From an uncultured Sphingorhabdus sp. (GTDB lineage Bacteria; Pseudomonadota; Alphaproteobacteria; Sphingomonadales; Sphingomonadaceae), in the NCBI GenBank assembly GCA_947492905.1, contig CANLOL010000001.1, forward strand, positions 1,590,578 to 1,654,577: a DNA stretch of 64,000 nucleotides. Direction: 5' to 3'. This document shows, in pieces, positions 9,078 through 18,025 of this stretch. The notes beneath the pieces were generated by a model, which saw only the letters and a program-made list of their open reading frames with translations, did not search any database and was not told where the DNA came from. A program made the position numbers and the translations under genes. Each line of letters starts with the position of its first letter. Positions within the stretch are counted from its first letter, which is position 1.

Positions 9078-10367
9078 ATGAACGCGTCAAACCAATCTAA
9101 TAACCATCAATTTGATACCCAAGGCCAAGAAAAACGCCAAGGGAAAGATCAAATTGGTGGTTTTTTTGTGCGTATTGCCCATCCATTTTTGCGCGCTATT
9201 GCCCATAAATTTCTTGATAAAATGGACGCAGGGCTTGAAACAGGCACGATAGAGGGGCATTTACCCGACGGTTCCATAAGAATTTTGGGTGGGCGCGCCA
9301 ATGGGCCCTATGTCAAAGCATCGCTCAATGATTATTTCGGTTTGGTGCGGATTGGTCGATTTGGTTCCATTGGATTATTCGAAAGCTGGCGCAGAGGCGA
9401 ATGGAGCAGCGATCATCCTGAGATTATATTTGAATTATTCACCTATAATCGCACAGCAATGGGCGATACAGCAAGAGCCTCTGGATTAGGGCGCTTAATT
9501 GCCAAAACACTGCACTTTTTTAATCGCAATAGCAAAAGCGGATCACGTAAAAACATCGAATATCATTATGATTTAGGCAATGATTTCTATACATTATGGC
9601 TTGATGAAAAGATGAATTATTCCTCTGCTGATTTTAGCAATTTAGAGCCTATCTCTGAAAATTTAGCATTAGCACAACAGCAAAAGATTGATCGTTTGCT
9701 AGAGCGTCTAAATTTAGAGGCAGGGCATTCATTATTGGAAATAGGATGCGGTTGGGGCGGCTTTGCAAAAAGAGCTATAGATAGCGCAGCGATAAAATAT
9801 CATGGTATTACTTTATCGCATGAACAAAAATCCTGGTGCGATGCAATTTTATCCGATCATGATTCTAAAGTTAGCATAACCGATTATCGCGATATAGATG
9901 GCCAATATGATGCGATAGCCAGCATTGAAATGGTCGAAGCTGTTGGTGAGCAATATTGGCCTGATTATCTTGAAGTAATTAGTAAGTCTCTCAAAATTGG
10001 AGGCAGGGCCGCGATTCAATATATACGCATTGAAGATGATGTTTTCGAAGCCTATAAAAATAGTGCCGATTTTATTCAGCATTACATATTTCCAGGCGGG
10101 ATGCTAATTTCGGAAAGTCGTTTTAAGGCACTTGCTGAGGAACGCGACTTACAATGGCATAATCAATATGATTTTGGATTGGATTATGCCGAGACCCTGA
10201 AAATATGGCGGATGCGTTTTGATGCGATAGTATCAGCCGGAGCATTGCCCAAACAATTTGACGAAAAATTCATAGAGATGTGGCGCTTTTATTTGCTCTA
10301 TTGCGAGGGTGGTTTCAGAGGCGGTGCCATTAACGTATCGCAAGTTACGCTTATAAAAGGCGGGTGA
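9078..10367 (+). CDS. cfa: Cyclopropane-fatty-acyl-phospholipid synthase
   Basis: This 429-residue SAM-dependent enzyme adds a methylene bridge to unsaturated acyl chains of membrane phospholipids. Family hallmarks are IEYHYDLGNDFYTLWLDEKM (about 160-179), YSSADF, the SAM-binding loop EIGCGWGG (221-228), IEMVEAVGEQYWPDY, the QYIRIEDD and FIQHYIFPGG blocks, and the C-terminal YCEGGFRGGAINVSQVTL. The N-terminal 80 residues are variable, as usual. It is followed 32 bp later by a lipoprotein serine hydrolase on the same strand, which may share its transcript. Length and motif order agree with an intact Cfa. Confidence 0.92.
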   Translation: MNASNQSNNHQFDTQGQEKRQGKDQIGGFFVRIAHPFLRAIAHKFLDKMDAGLETGTIEGHLPDGSIRILGGRANGPYVKASLNDYFGLVRIGRFGSIGLFESWRRGEWSSDHPEIIFELFTYNRTAMGDTARASGLGRLIAKTLHFFNRNSKSGSRKNIEYHYDLGNDFYTLWLDEKMNYSSADFSNLEPISENLALAQQQKIDRLLERLNLEAGHSLLEIGCGWGGFAKRAIDSAAIKYHGITLSHEQKSWCDAILSDHDSKVSITDYRDIDGQYDAIASIEMVEAVGEQYWPDYLEVISKSLKIGGRAAIQYIRIEDDVFEAYKNSADFIQHYIFPGGMLISESRFKALAEERDLQWHNQYDFGLDYAETLKIWRMRFDAIVSAGALPKQFDEKFIEMWRFYLLYCEGGFRGGAINVSQVTLIKGG

Positions 10368-10399
10368 AGCGATTATGGGTTTGAGGAGGCCCTAAATAT

Positions 10400-11593
10400 A
10401 TGAAATTGAAAAAAACCTATATGGCAGGCGTTGCGATCATCGCGCCCTTATTATTAGTGAGCTGTGACAGCGAGACACGCAATTTAATTGCTAACTTACC
10501 AAAGGATCAGAATGTGCTGTTTTGGACTATTGAACAACGCGATGCAGCGTTTCGTGCTATGGAAAAATTGGTTGATTATAATGAAATAGTTGCTGGAGAT
10601 AATGCTGTTTCATTGCCCCAAGGCGAACCGCTTGAAATGGATGTTGCGGATTATATGAAAAATCAGCGCACAGCGGGTTTGATTGTCATTCACAACGGCA
10701 AAGTCCGTATGGAAAAATATGGCTTAGATTACAGCAAAGAAGGCCGTTGGACTAGCTTTTCTGTAGCCAAATCATTCACCTCTACTTTGGTGGGGGCGGC
10801 TATTAAAGATGGTTATATTAAAAGCATTGATGATAAAGTCTCCGATTATATCGCTGGATTAAAAGGCTCGGTTTATGATGATGTCACGGTGGAGCAATTG
10901 CTGACTATGACATCTGGCGTTGCGTGGAATGAGGATTATGAAGATCCAAAATCAGATGTTGCCGTTTTTATCAACCATGAAGCAGAAGACAATCTCGATG
11001 TAACGGTCAGCTATATGCGCAATCTAAAACGCGAGGCTCCGGCTGGCGAAAAATGGGTTTATAAAACTGGCGAAACCAATTTAATCGGTGTTTTGGTTAG
11101 CGAAGCCACGGGCAAAACTCTATCGGAATATTTAACCGAAAAAGTCTGGAAACCTTATGGCATGGAGACCAATGCCGTTTGGATGACAGGATCAACTGGG
11201 CATGAAATTGCGGGTTGCTGTATTTCTGCGACATTGCATGATTATGCACGTTTTGGATTATTCATGCTGGGCGGTGCAAAAGCAAATGGCGCTTCTATCG
11301 TTCCCGATGACTGGATGGGTAAAGCGACTACGTCTCAGGCCGATATTGGCGTCGATGGCAAAGGATATGGCTATCAATGGTGGACGGATGCCGATGGCAG
11401 TTACGCCGCCCAAGGTATTTTTGGCCAAGGTATTTTCATTGATCCTTCGCGCAATTTGGTAATTGCATCCAATAGCAATTGGCCGCGTGCTGCCGCCGCG
11501 GATGGCGGCGGCGAAGAACGTTTGCAATTTTATGCTACTGTTCAAGCAGCGCTGGATAAAGAGAGCTCATTAAAACCAAATGAACCAGAATAA
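10400..11593 (+). CDS. Serine hydrolase lipoprotein of the beta-lactamase/penicillin-binding superfamily
   Basis: The 397-residue protein starts with a lipoprotein signal (lipobox LVSC, cysteine 22) and continues into a class C beta-lactamase/esterase-like fold. The nucleophile motif SVAK is at 121-124 (SFSVAKSFTSTLVGAAI), followed by DDVTVEQLLTMTSGVAW, typical of EstB, NylB and D-aminopeptidase relatives. A region around YKTGETN takes the place of the YxN motif, and GYGYQWWTDADGSYAAQGIFGQ is the late conserved block of 6-aminohexanoate-dimer-hydrolase-like proteins. Substrate is unknown, and resistance to beta-lactams should not be inferred. AGGAGG lies before the start. Confidence 0.88.
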   Translation: MKLKKTYMAGVAIIAPLLLVSCDSETRNLIANLPKDQNVLFWTIEQRDAAFRAMEKLVDYNEIVAGDNAVSLPQGEPLEMDVADYMKNQRTAGLIVIHNGKVRMEKYGLDYSKEGRWTSFSVAKSFTSTLVGAAIKDGYIKSIDDKVSDYIAGLKGSVYDDVTVEQLLTMTSGVAWNEDYEDPKSDVAVFINHEAEDNLDVTVSYMRNLKREAPAGEKWVYKTGETNLIGVLVSEATGKTLSEYLTEKVWKPYGMETNAVWMTGSTGHEIAGCCISATLHDYARFGLFMLGGAKANGASIVPDDWMGKATTSQADIGVDGKGYGYQWWTDADGSYAAQGIFGQGIFIDPSRNLVIASNSNWPRAAAADGGGEERLQFYATVQAALDKESSLKPNEPE

Positions 11594-11602
11594 GTTCAAA
11601 TA

Positions 11603-11627
11603 TATAGGGGGAGGACATTCCCCTATA
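11603..11627. terminator. Hairpin at the convergent junction of the hydrolase and PilZ genes
   Basis: TATAGGGG at 11603-11610 and CCCCTATA at 11620-11627 form an 8-bp perfect stem with a 9-base loop. It sits between two convergent genes and overlaps the PilZ stop codon at 11623-11625, which suits a bidirectional transcription end. There is no uridine tract on either side, so intrinsic termination is only a possibility. Confidence 0.35.
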
Positions 11628-12009
11628 CATTAAAAACTGTTGGTTCGGAATAACGTGCAATCAATGAATCCAGCACTACTTGACTAAGAAGTTTATCGAA
11701 TGAGCAGCCTATCATAAAGCCGTCATTCCATACCACTTCCGCTTGCATGGATTCCATTCCTGGCATTTTTAACCAGCAGCGCGTTCCCTGGGGCATAGAA
11801 GATAGCGCATGGCATGCAAAGCCAGATAAGGAGAGGTCATTCACAGTGACGCTAAAGGCAGACGCATTGCTAGCTCTTAATTTCGCTGGCAAGGATAATG
11901 ATATGCGGGGGGCGCTTCTATCCTCCAGTTCACCTAAAAACAGATCGTCTAAGATCATATCGCCCTTGGACTGTGGGGCTTTTGATGTGTCTTTTACTTC
12001 TGATGTCAT
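11623..12009 (-). CDS. PilZ-domain protein
   Basis: This is a 128-residue protein consisting mostly of a PilZ domain at about residues 32-122. After EDRSAPRISL, the strand SVTVNDLSLSGFACH carries the DxSxxG motif (DLSLSG) that contacts cyclic di-GMP, and MQAEVVWNDGFMIGCSF is the usual late strand. The expected RxxxR arginine pair is incomplete: only SAPRISL resembles it, so ligand binding is uncertain. I chose the ATG at 12009 because AAGGA stands upstream; a GTG at 12045 would add 12 residues. PilZ proteins in this group often modulate motility, adhesion or polysaccharide. Confidence 0.8.
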   Translation of the reverse strand: MTSEVKDTSKAPQSKGDMILDDLFLGELEDRSAPRISLSLPAKLRASNASAFSVTVNDLSLSGFACHALSSMPQGTRCWLKMPGMESMQAEVVWNDGFMIGCSFDKLLSQVVLDSLIARYSEPTVFNV

Positions 12010-12369
12010 TGCTTTTCCTTCCTCATCTGGTGAAGCAATTGTCACCCAAGGGAGTTAAGCTGGAGTTATCAAAGAGGGTTAATATTTGGTATGGAAATGC
12101 TAATCATCCATAGCCCTAATTTTATTGAGATAAATTTACAAATATCGAAAATAAAAAGAAAAACTATCATTTTTAATCGCTATAGATTGGCGGATATTCT
12201 ATTTTTTCGGTCCGAAATGAGCAGTAGAATCCAAAACGATTAACATCCGAAGTTTTAAATTTGCAGATAAAATCCAAATGCTATGAATATTTTAACGGTA
12301 AAAATTAACGTTATAAAATGCGGCATTAGAGAAGATGGTTGCAATTTGATTTAATGATCGCCATATCGC
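12010..12369. other. AT-rich gene-free stretch between PilZ gene and SRP RNA
   Basis: About 360 bp without a credible open frame. It should hold the leader of the PilZ gene (minus strand) and the promoter of the SRP RNA (plus strand). An odd palindrome, TTTCGG-T-CCGAAA, occupies 12205-12217. A stretch near 12296-12320 with TTTAACGG, TTAACG and TATAAA is promoter-like but lies about 50 bp before the RNA. No tRNA fold was seen. Confidence 0.5.
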
Positions 12370-12465
12370 GGATGGGAGTCGAGTGGACGATATGTTCGCC
12401 AACCCGGTCAGATCCGGAAGGAAGCAGCCGTAACGATTTTTTATCGGGTCGCTCGTCTCCTACTT
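12370..12465 (+). ncRNA. ffs: Small signal recognition particle RNA (4.5S-type)
   Basis: The invariant SRP Alu-less core is present: CCGGTCAGATCCGGAAGGAA with the GGAA tetraloop at 12416-12419, then GCAGCC, and the symmetric and asymmetric internal loops on either side. The distal arms close the rod: GGAG and CGAG near 12375-12384 pair with CTCG and CTCC near 12452-12460 across one mismatch. This RNA binds Ffh and directs membrane protein targeting. Placement just upstream of dnaX-ybaB is common in alphaproteobacteria. The ends are estimated from the stem, to within about 5 bases. Confidence 0.93.
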
Positions 12466-12572
12466 CAATTTATTTTATATGTTACTTTCATTATCATATA
12501 TGTGGGCATGAATAATTGGCTGTGCGGTGTTTAATCTTCGACAATGGAGGCAACTGCTATTAAGCTGATGAG

Positions 12573-14630
12573 ATGTCCGACTCACCCGATTCAGAATTAC
12601 CGATACGCGATCCCGATATGCCCGATGATGCATTGGGGCTAGGTTTGCCTGAAACGCAAAAATCAAGCTCCGTCAATAAGAATGATAGCGGCAATATATC
12701 GGATGATAATCCAGCTTATAGAGTATTAGCGCGCAAATATCGGCCGCAAAATTTCAAAGAACTTATTGGCCAAGATGCTATGGTGCAGACGCTTGGCAAT
12801 GCTATTAAGCGCGGACGATTGGCGCATGCATTTTTGATGACTGGTGTTCGCGGTGTTGGTAAAACATCCACAGCGCGATTGATTGCAAAAGCGCTTAATT
12901 GTGTCGGTGAAGATGGGCAGGGCGGTGCTACTATTGACCCTTGCGGTAAATGCGAGCCTTGCATCGCTATCGCTGAAGGACGGCATATTGACGTTATCGA
13001 AATGGATGCTGCCAGTCATACAGGTGTTGACGATGTCCGCGATATTATCGAGGCCGTACGCTATGCTAGTGTTTCTGCTCGCTATAAAATATATATTATC
13101 GATGAAGTTCATATGCTGTCGAAAAATGCGTTTAACGCATTGCTCAAAACATTAGAAGAACCGCCGCCGCATGTGAAATTTCTGTTTGCGACCACCGAAG
13201 TTAATAAAGTGCCGATTACTGTTTTGTCGCGGTGCCAACGTTTTGATCTAAAGCGTATATCAATTCAGGAATTGGCAGGGCATTTTGGTAATATTGTAAA
13301 CCTCGAACATGTGAACGCAGAAGAAGAAGCACTTGCGTTAATAGCACGCTCAGCAGAAGGTTCGGTTCGCGATGGTTTGTCGATTTTAGATCAAGCAATT
13401 GCCCATGCTGATTGGCATAGCGACGATAATCAAGATGGTGATGTCCTTGTCACTGCGCAGCAAGTGCGCGATATGCTTGGTTTATCAGATCGCAGTGCGA
13501 TACGCACTTTATTAAGTGCTTTGCTTAAAGGTGATGTTGCTGAAGTGATGGCTATAGCACGGACCCAATATCAATTGGGGATAGAGCCTTATGCTATTTT
13601 AGCGGGACTGTTGCGCGAAGTGCATATGATAACATTGGCCAAATTAAACATATTAAGCGATCCTGCTATGTCCGCAGAAGCAAAAAGCATGATGGCCGAA
13701 TGGGGCGATATATTATCGTTTCCGCAGCTGCATAGGTTATGGCAACTGCTCCTGAAAGGTCATGAGGAAATTCAAAGCGCTGCTATGCCATCAGAGGCGT
13801 GCGATATGGCGTTATTGAGGATTTTGCATGCTTCATCCATGCCCGATCCATCCGAATTGTTAAAATCAATCCAAGATGGTGGTGCTAGCACATTTAATAA
13901 TAGTCCGAGTGCAGCAGCTGATAATGGTCAAAGCTCTGCCAATATTCAATCTGCGTCCAATGCCACAGCGGATGATAATGTCACAGCCAATGAAAATGTT
14001 ACAGCGGATGATACTGGTCATAGGCATAATATTTTAGCAGAGCATGGTGATATTGGTAATGACGCTAAATCTTCGGCGATAGAGAATAGATCAGATACAG
14101 CGCCTCAGCAGACACCTGATGTTCAACAGAATCCTGAAACCCAGATACTTTCTGATACCCAGCTATTGCCTGAGGCGCAGCAACAATCTGAAACCGCTAA
14201 TCTTTCGTCTGCGAATGGGGTATCACCGCATCAAACATATTCTAACGGCGATATGCCAGCAACTTTTGACGATTTAATCGAACAGGTTGGAAATGCTGAC
14301 ATTAGCCTAGATGGTGAATTGCGCGATAATATGCGTTTGGTGAAATATGATCCGCCACTGCTCGAATATCAATTATCGGGGCCTTCCTCTCCTGGTTTTG
14401 CAGATAAGTTGCGTATGCGATTGAAAGATGTAACTGGCGAAGTTTGGACGCTAAGAGAAGTATTGGATGGCGATGCTATGCCTTCTCAATTAGAGCAAGC
14501 AAAGATTGACCAACAAAATAAAGAAAATGCTATTCGAGAAACACCATTGGTTAAAGCGGCTATTGCGGCTTTTCCTGATGCAGATTTTGATAAAAATAGC
14601 GAGCAATATAAACGGAGCATTGGCGCATGA
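12573..14630 (+). CDS. dnaX: DNA polymerase III subunits gamma/tau
   Basis: This 685-residue clamp-loader ATPase loads the beta clamp and couples the polymerase to the helicase. The N-terminal 50 residues are a hydrophilic extension. Walker A is GVRGVGKT (91-98), the zinc module has cysteines in ALNCVGEDGQ and PCGKCEPCIA, Walker B is IDEVHML, and the SRC motif appears in TVLSRCQRF. A long polar linker at about 430-560 contains two hexapeptide repeat arrays (463-480 and 515-544). The C-terminal domain (FDDLIEQVGN and YDPPLLEYQL) suits tau. I did not see an obvious A-AAA-AAG slippery site. The end overlaps ybaB by ATGA. Confidence 0.93.
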   Translation: MSDSPDSELPIRDPDMPDDALGLGLPETQKSSSVNKNDSGNISDDNPAYRVLARKYRPQNFKELIGQDAMVQTLGNAIKRGRLAHAFLMTGVRGVGKTSTARLIAKALNCVGEDGQGGATIDPCGKCEPCIAIAEGRHIDVIEMDAASHTGVDDVRDIIEAVRYASVSARYKIYIIDEVHMLSKNAFNALLKTLEEPPPHVKFLFATTEVNKVPITVLSRCQRFDLKRISIQELAGHFGNIVNLEHVNAEEEALALIARSAEGSVRDGLSILDQAIAHADWHSDDNQDGDVLVTAQQVRDMLGLSDRSAIRTLLSALLKGDVAEVMAIARTQYQLGIEPYAILAGLLREVHMITLAKLNILSDPAMSAEAKSMMAEWGDILSFPQLHRLWQLLLKGHEEIQSAAMPSEACDMALLRILHASSMPDPSELLKSIQDGGASTFNNSPSAAADNGQSSANIQSASNATADDNVTANENVTADDTGHRHNILAEHGDIGNDAKSSAIENRSDTAPQQTPDVQQNPETQILSDTQLLPEAQQQSETANLSSANGVSPHQTYSNGDMPATFDDLIEQVGNADISLDGELRDNMRLVKYDPPLLEYQLSGPSSPGFADKLRMRLKDVTGEVWTLREVLDGDAMPSQLEQAKIDQQNKENAIRETPLVKAAIAAFPDADFDKNSEQYKRSIGA
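13959..14012 (+). repeat. Three tandem 18-bp repeats inside dnaX
   Basis: Three in-frame 18-bp units (13959-13976, 13977-13994, 13995-14012) encode NATADD, NVTANE and NVTADD. They lie in the linker of tau, residues 463-480, and were probably made by slippage or unequal exchange. Confidence 0.85.
14115..14204 (+). repeat. Five degenerate tandem 18-bp repeats inside dnaX
   Basis: Five in-frame 18-bp units encode PDVQQN, PETQIL, SDTQLL, PEAQQQ and SETANL at residues 515-544. The consensus is [P/S]-[D/E]-x-[Q]-x-x. It has the same period as the first array but a different sequence. Confidence 0.85.
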
Positions 14631-14962
14631 AGAGTATGGAAGAAATGATTAAGGCCGCACAGGAAGCGGCCGGAAATATTCAAAAACAAATGGAAGCTGC
14701 GCAGAGCAAGCTTGATTTGATTCATGTAGAAGGTGTTTCAGGCGGTGGTTTGGTCAAAGTAAAAGCCACAGCCAAAGGGCGCATTATTGGCGTGAATATT
14801 GATGATAGTTTGATGGCGCTGAGCGAGAAGCAAATGTTAGAAGATTTGGTGACAGCTGCGTTTAATGATGCGCGGGAAAAAGCGGATCAGGCGAGCAAAG
14901 AAGAAATGGGCAAAATGACCGAGGGTATGCCGCTTCCCGCAGGATTTAATTTACCCTTTTAA
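14627..14962 (+). CDS. YbaB/EbfC family nucleoid-associated protein
   Basis: This small (111-residue) DNA-binding protein is usually encoded after dnaX. Residues 1-30 form the N-terminal helix (EEMIKAAQEAAGNIQKQMEA), followed by the beta core GVSGGGLVKVKATAKGRIIGVNIDD and the C-terminal helix DLVTAAFNDAREKADQ ending GMPLPAGFNLPF, all typical. The start overlaps the dnaX stop as ATGA at 14627-14630. The ATG at 14636 is an alternative. The recR gene often found next is absent; lon follows instead after a 161-bp gap. It probably binds DNA as a dimer and helps shape the nucleoid. Confidence 0.92.
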   Translation: MKSMEEMIKAAQEAAGNIQKQMEAAQSKLDLIHVEGVSGGGLVKVKATAKGRIIGVNIDDSLMALSEKQMLEDLVTAAFNDAREKADQASKEEMGKMTEGMPLPAGFNLPF

Positions 14963-15033
14963 TCTACCTTCATATTCATGAACGGGCGAAAATTTCATAT
15001 TTTTGGCCAATTTATGGACTTGTCCACAAATAT

Positions 15034-15049
15034 TAGCTGCTTTCAGCTA
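15034..15049. promoter_or_regulatory. Small inverted repeat upstream of lon
   Basis: TAGCTG-CTTT-CAGCTA at 15034-15049 is a perfect 6-bp inverted repeat 75 bp before the lon start. It could be an operator or part of the leader. A weak CTTG at 15019 would suit a heat-shock -35 but no convincing -10 follows. Confidence 0.3.
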
Positions 15050-15123
15050 TTGAATGATCCAAATTATGGCACATATAGGGCATAGGCAGCGTATTTGTCT
15101 GTGTCACAATATATGGAGTTATT

Positions 15124-17523
15124 ATGGATCAAAGTTTCCCGCTTTTACCGCTGAGGGATATAGTTGTTTTTCCAGGCATGATTGTGCCTTTATTTGTTGG
15201 GCGCGATAAATCTGTCTTTGCGCTTGAAAAAGCGATGGAATCGAACAAGGAAATTTTCTTAGTCGCGCAGCTTGATCCTGCCGAGGACGATCCTGATCAA
15301 AATGATCTTTATGATATTGGTGTGACTGCCACTATCATGCAGCTGCTCAAATTACCCGATGGCACTGTGCGTGTTTTAGTAGAGGGTAAGCAGCGCGCAA
15401 CGCTAAAATCGTTGGAAAAATCAGACGCCGATCATGTTGATGCTATCGTCAGTCCGATTGAAGTAGAAAAAATCAATAATACAGAAGCTTCTGCTTTGAT
15501 GCGTTCGATTGTTGATCAATTTGAACAATATAGCAAATTGAACAAAAAAATGGCGTCTGAAACCTCTGTGCAACTAAGCGAGATAGAAGATGCTTCTGCT
15601 TTAGCGGATGCTGTGGCTGGCAATATCAGCGTGAAAGTATCGGATAAGCAATCTTTGCTGGTTGAATTAAATGCCCTTCGCCGTCTTGAAATGGTGTTTG
15701 CCTTTATGGAAGGCGAATTGGGTGTATTGAAAGTTGAGAAAAAAATCCGTGGCCGCGTTAAGCGCCAAATGGAGAAAACTCAGCGTGAATATTATTTGAA
15801 TGAACAGATGAAGGCCATTCAAAAAGAATTGGGTAATGATGATGGCGATGGCAGCGATGAGCTGACCGAACTTCAAACCAAAATAGATACGCAAAAGCTC
15901 TCTAAAGAAGCAAAAGCGAAAGCCCAAACAGAGCTAAAGAAATTGCGCAACATGCAACCCATGTCCGCAGAAGCAACTGTTGTACGTAATTATCTGGATA
16001 ATTTGCTCGGTATCCCTTGGGGTAAAAAGACAAAGATTAAAAAAGATATATCCAAAGCCCAAGATATTTTGGATGCGGATCATTTTGCTCTCGAAAAAGT
16101 CAAAGACCGCATTATTGAATATTTGGCCGTACAGGCGCGCACCAATAAATTAAAAGGGCCTATCCTATGCTTAGTAGGGCCTCCAGGTGTTGGTAAAACC
16201 TCATTAGGGCGTTCTATTGCAAAAGCGTGTGGGCGTGAATTTATCCGTCAATCTTTGGGCGGTGTGCATGATGAGTCAGAGATACGCGGTCACCGCAGAA
16301 CTTATATTGGTTCTATGCCGGGTAAAATTGCGAGTAATTTGAAAAAAGCAGGTTCTATGAACCCTCTATTCTTGCTCGATGAAATTGATAAATTGGGGCA
16401 AGATTTCAGAGGTGATCCTGCGTCTGCTTTATTAGAAGTTCTCGACCCAGAGCAAAATAGCAACTTTAATGACCATTATTTAGAAGTCGATTTGGATTTA
16501 TCGGACATCATGTTCGTGACCACGGCAAATAGTATGAATTTACCGCAACCATTATTGGATCGCATGGAAATCATTCGCTTAGAAGGCTATACCGAGGATG
16601 AAAAATTAGAAATTGCTAAGCGCCATTTGTTGCAAGAGCAAATTGATGCTCATGGCTTGAAAGAAAAAGAATTTTCGCTTTCTGACGATGGTCTGTTGGA
16701 TATAATTCGATATTATACGCGCGAAGCTGGTGTACGTACATTGAAACGCGAGATTGCAAAAGTTGCGCGTAAAGCATTGCGCAAGATATTAGAAGGAGAG
16801 GCGGATTCTATCGCTGTTACTTCTGATAATCTCTCTGACTTTCTAGGTGTGCGCAAATTCCGCGTTGGCCTCAGCGAGGAAGAAAACCAAATTGGCGCTG
16901 TTACAGGGCTCGCTTGGACCGAGGTCGGAGGCGAATTGCTGACGATTGAGGCTGTTACAGCCCATGGTAAAGGGCAGATTAGAACAACCGGTAAATTGGG
17001 CGATGTGATGGGCGAATCCATTCAAACAGCCCTAAGCTATGTAAAGGCGCGTGCGCCATCTTATGGTATTAAGCCGAGCCTATTTGCGCGTAAGGATATT
17101 CACATCCACTTGCCCGAAGGGGCTGTGCCCAAAGATGGTCCATCGGCCGGTATTGGGATGGTGAGCGCGATGGTTTCAACCCTAACGGGCACTGCGATTA
17201 GGCGCGATATTGCCATGACAGGAGAAGTCACATTGCGCGGCCGTGTGTTACCAATTGGTGGCCTAAAAGAAAAATTATTGGCGGCACTGCGCGGCGGAAT
17301 TAAGACGGTTCTTATCCCCAAAGACAATGAAAAAGACTTGGTTGAGATACCAGATAAGATCACCGATGGTTTGGAAATCATTCCTGTTGAGCATGTTGAT
17401 GAAGTGCTTTCTATGGCATTGATAGATAAATTAGTGCCGATAGAATGGAGCGAGGCTGATGAATTAGCAGCTCTGTCTCCTGCGGTTATTGGCGGCGAAT
17501 CACCAGCGGCAGTTAAACATTAA
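15124..17523 (+). CDS. lon: ATP-dependent protease La (Lon)
   Basis: This 799-residue AAA+ serine protease degrades misfolded and regulatory proteins, and in alphaproteobacteria also CcrM and DnaA. The N-terminal LAN domain begins FPLLPLRDIVVFPGMIVPLF. Walker A is GPPGVGKT (352-359), Walker B LFLLDEIDKL, and the proteolytic domain has the serine S674 in DGPSAGIGM and the lysine K717 in GGLKEKLL, the standard 43-residue spacing. The length is normal and the gene looks intact. It is monocistronic in layout, 161 bp after ybaB, with HU and ccrM downstream; Lon, HU and CcrM thus lie next to one another. Confidence 0.97.
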   Translation: MDQSFPLLPLRDIVVFPGMIVPLFVGRDKSVFALEKAMESNKEIFLVAQLDPAEDDPDQNDLYDIGVTATIMQLLKLPDGTVRVLVEGKQRATLKSLEKSDADHVDAIVSPIEVEKINNTEASALMRSIVDQFEQYSKLNKKMASETSVQLSEIEDASALADAVAGNISVKVSDKQSLLVELNALRRLEMVFAFMEGELGVLKVEKKIRGRVKRQMEKTQREYYLNEQMKAIQKELGNDDGDGSDELTELQTKIDTQKLSKEAKAKAQTELKKLRNMQPMSAEATVVRNYLDNLLGIPWGKKTKIKKDISKAQDILDADHFALEKVKDRIIEYLAVQARTNKLKGPILCLVGPPGVGKTSLGRSIAKACGREFIRQSLGGVHDESEIRGHRRTYIGSMPGKIASNLKKAGSMNPLFLLDEIDKLGQDFRGDPASALLEVLDPEQNSNFNDHYLEVDLDLSDIMFVTTANSMNLPQPLLDRMEIIRLEGYTEDEKLEIAKRHLLQEQIDAHGLKEKEFSLSDDGLLDIIRYYTREAGVRTLKREIAKVARKALRKILEGEADSIAVTSDNLSDFLGVRKFRVGLSEEENQIGAVTGLAWTEVGGELLTIEAVTAHGKGQIRTTGKLGDVMGESIQTALSYVKARAPSYGIKPSLFARKDIHIHLPEGAVPKDGPSAGIGMVSAMVSTLTGTAIRRDIAMTGEVTLRGRVLPIGGLKEKLLAALRGGIKTVLIPKDNEKDLVEIPDKITDGLEIIPVEHVDEVLSMALIDKLVPIEWSEADELAALSPAVIGGESPAAVKH

Positions 17524-17619
17524 GTCGCATAATTTTCCGTGACATATAATGGAATCATAGTTTTTTTTGTTATAAAAGTATAAAATGGCAGAAAATGGCA
17601 CATTTTGGCGATTTTTCTT

Positions 17620-17649
17620 TTGACATGAAGGTCATATTACTTCTTATTA
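17620..17649 (+). promoter_or_regulatory. Probable sigma-70-type promoter of the HU gene
   Basis: A perfect -35 hexamer TTGACA at 17620-17625 is followed after 18 bp by TTATTA at 17644-17649 as a weak -10. Transcription would begin near 17656, leaving a leader of about 70 bases. Two tandem copies of AAAATGGCA at 17582-17600 lie just upstream. Confidence 0.5.
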
Positions 17650-17724
17650 CGCGCAGTATTTAGCGATTCTTCGTGAATCAATAAGGACTGTTAAATTAAC
17701 TTTATGAGAGGGGGTATTTATACC

Positions 17725-17997
17725 ATGAATAAACAAGATCTCGTTTCTGCAGTTGCTGACTCAGCTGGCCTAAGTAAAGCTGATGCAGCTAAAGCTGTTG
17801 AAGGCGTATTTGATGCTGTAACTGGCGAATTGAAAAAAGGCGGCGAAGTTCGCTTGGTTGGATTTGGAACATTTTCTGTATCACGCCGTAAAGAGTCAAC
17901 TGGCCGTAACCCACGTACGGGCGAGCCAATGACAATTAAAGCTTCAAACGTACCTAAGTTTAAAGCAGGTAAAGCTCTTAAAGACGCTGTGAACTGA
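17725..17997 (+). CDS. DNA-binding protein HU
   Basis: This 90-residue histone-like protein bends and compacts DNA. It is a complete HU: MNKQDLVSAVADSAGLSKAD, then the core VRLVGFGTFSVSRRKE and the DNA-binding arm GRNPRTGEPMTIKAS, ending in the basic helix FKAGKALKDAVN. The ATG at 17725 follows GAGAGGGGG at 17706-17714. The frame continues upstream to 17704 (MRGGIYT), but family alignment starts at MNKQDL. A strong terminator follows at 18026. Whether it is the alpha or beta type, or a homodimer, cannot be told. Confidence 0.95.
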   Translation: MNKQDLVSAVADSAGLSKADAAKAVEGVFDAVTGELKKGGEVRLVGFGTFSVSRRKESTGRNPRTGEPMTIKASNVPKFKAGKALKDAVN

Positions 17998-18025
17998 TTA
18001 ATCCGATAAGGATTTATATGTATGG

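Noticed and set aside
15019-15051. Heat-shock (sigma-32) promoter before lon
   Set aside because: CTTG at 15019 is present, but no CYTATNT-like -10 occurs at the right spacing.
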